This document shows positions 5,397 through 5,768 of a stretch of 5,768 nt of DNA, in pieces (the first letter of the stretch is position 1; every line of letters begins with the position of its first letter). The stretch is taken from assembly GCA_003168315.1 (NCBI GenBank), contig PMSP01000304.1:1-5768 (forward strand), read 5' to 3'. The position numbers and the translations under genes were made by a program. The notes below the pieces were generated by a model, which made no database searches, was not told the DNA's origin, and was given only the letters and a program-made list of their open reading frames with translations. The stretch comes from Opitutaceae bacterium (GTDB lineage: Bacteria > Verrucomicrobiota > Verrucomicrobiia > Opitutales > Opitutaceae).

Positions 5397-5768
5397 GAAT
5401 CATCGCTTCGCAGCCGCGTGGGCGGCCGCCCTCGGGGCCTCCGGCGTCATCCTGGGCTCGGTCGGCGCCCACCCGATCAGGGCCACGCTCGAGGCCGCGG
5501 GCATGCTCGGGGCGTGGCAGACCGCAAACAGCTTCCAGCTTCTGCATGCCGCGGCCCTGCTTGGGTTTGCGGGCTGGCTGCGGGCCTCCCCGAATCCGCC
5601 TGCCGCGAGCGCGGCCTGGGCGGTCCGCCTCTGGATCCTCGGCACGGTCCTCTTCTCGGGCTCCCTCTACATGCTGGCGCTCGGCGGCCCCCGCTGGATC
5701 GGGCCCGCCACCCCCGTTGGCGGCGTGGCCCTGATCGCGGCCTGGGTCCTGGCCGCGGTCGCGGCCCT
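5395..5768 (+). CDS. DUF423 (YgdD-type) small membrane protein, 3' end cut by window edge
   Basis: This frame starts at the ATG at 5395 and stays open to the right edge, giving 124 residues. DUF423 proteins are usually about 120-130 residues, so little is missing. The family is a small inner-membrane protein of unknown function. Recognisable features are an N-terminal hydrophobic segment with GASGVILGSVGAHPIR (14-29, usually GAFGAHALK), WQTANSFQLLHAAALL (41-56), the signature LFSGSLYMLALGG (86-98) and the C-terminal TPVGGVALIAAWVLA (106-120). Together these suggest four hydrophobic segments, at roughly 7-25, 47-63, 78-97 and 105-124. The N-terminal Met-Asn-His-Arg followed by alanines fits an inserted first helix rather than a cleaved signal. 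It diverges from rplM across 95 bp. There is no clear promoter, and an AGG lies only three bases before the ATG. The start is supported because the conserved segment begins close behind it. Confidence 0.85.
   Translation, partial: MNHRFAAAWAAALGASGVILGSVGAHPIRATLEAAGMLGAWQTANSFQLLHAAALLGFAGWLRASPNPPAASAAWAVRLWILGTVLFSGSLYMLALGGPRWIGPATPVGGVALIAAWVLAAVAA

Noticed and set aside
5296..5645. Two minus-strand frames (81-83 codons) opposite the right-hand gene.
   Set aside because: They are antisense to the DUF423 frame, which carries the family signature, and they lack recognisable features.

Overview
This window is a housekeeping region of a high-GC bacterial chromosome (about two thirds G+C by eye). 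It carries four arginine-biosynthesis genes next to the ribosomal protein pair rplM-rpsI, with the start of a small membrane-protein gene at the right edge. The organism cannot be fixed from the sequence alone. The high GC, the S9 C-terminus, the unusual ArgJ N-terminal half and the general lack of Shine-Dalgarno (SD) motifs would fit a verrucomicrobial (Opitutales-like) genome, but this is an inference from memory and of modest confidence.

Layout, left to right: argD (minus strand, cut by the left edge), argB (minus, overlapping argD by 8 bp), a 174-bp divergent intergenic region, argJ (plus), a 7-bp convergent junction, argC (minus), a 101-bp gap holding a strong intrinsic terminator and a possible argC promoter, rpsI and rplM (minus, 2 bp apart), a 95-bp divergent gap with a TTGACA element facing rplM, and a DUF423 (YgdD-type) membrane protein gene (plus, cut by the right edge and missing from a simple stop-to-stop ORF list).

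The four arg genes cover the acetylated part of arginine synthesis. ArgJ makes N-acetylglutamate (and/or recycles acetyl from acetylornithine), ArgB phosphorylates it, ArgC reduces the acyl phosphate to the semialdehyde, and ArgD transaminates that to N-acetylornithine. ArgJ returns the acetyl group to glutamate and releases ornithine. ArgB has the N-terminal helix and C-terminal signature of arginine-inhibited acetylglutamate kinases, so feedback control at that step of a cyclic pathway is expected. No carbamoyltransferase, argininosuccinate gene or arginine-repressor box is visible.

The most notable point is that the gene order argC-argJ-argB-argD is the common bacterial one, but argJ alone is inverted in place. 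This breaks the operon into at least three transcription units. I see no mobile element, CRISPR array, RNA gene or novel system. The remaining observations concern gene starts, junctions and residue substitutions.
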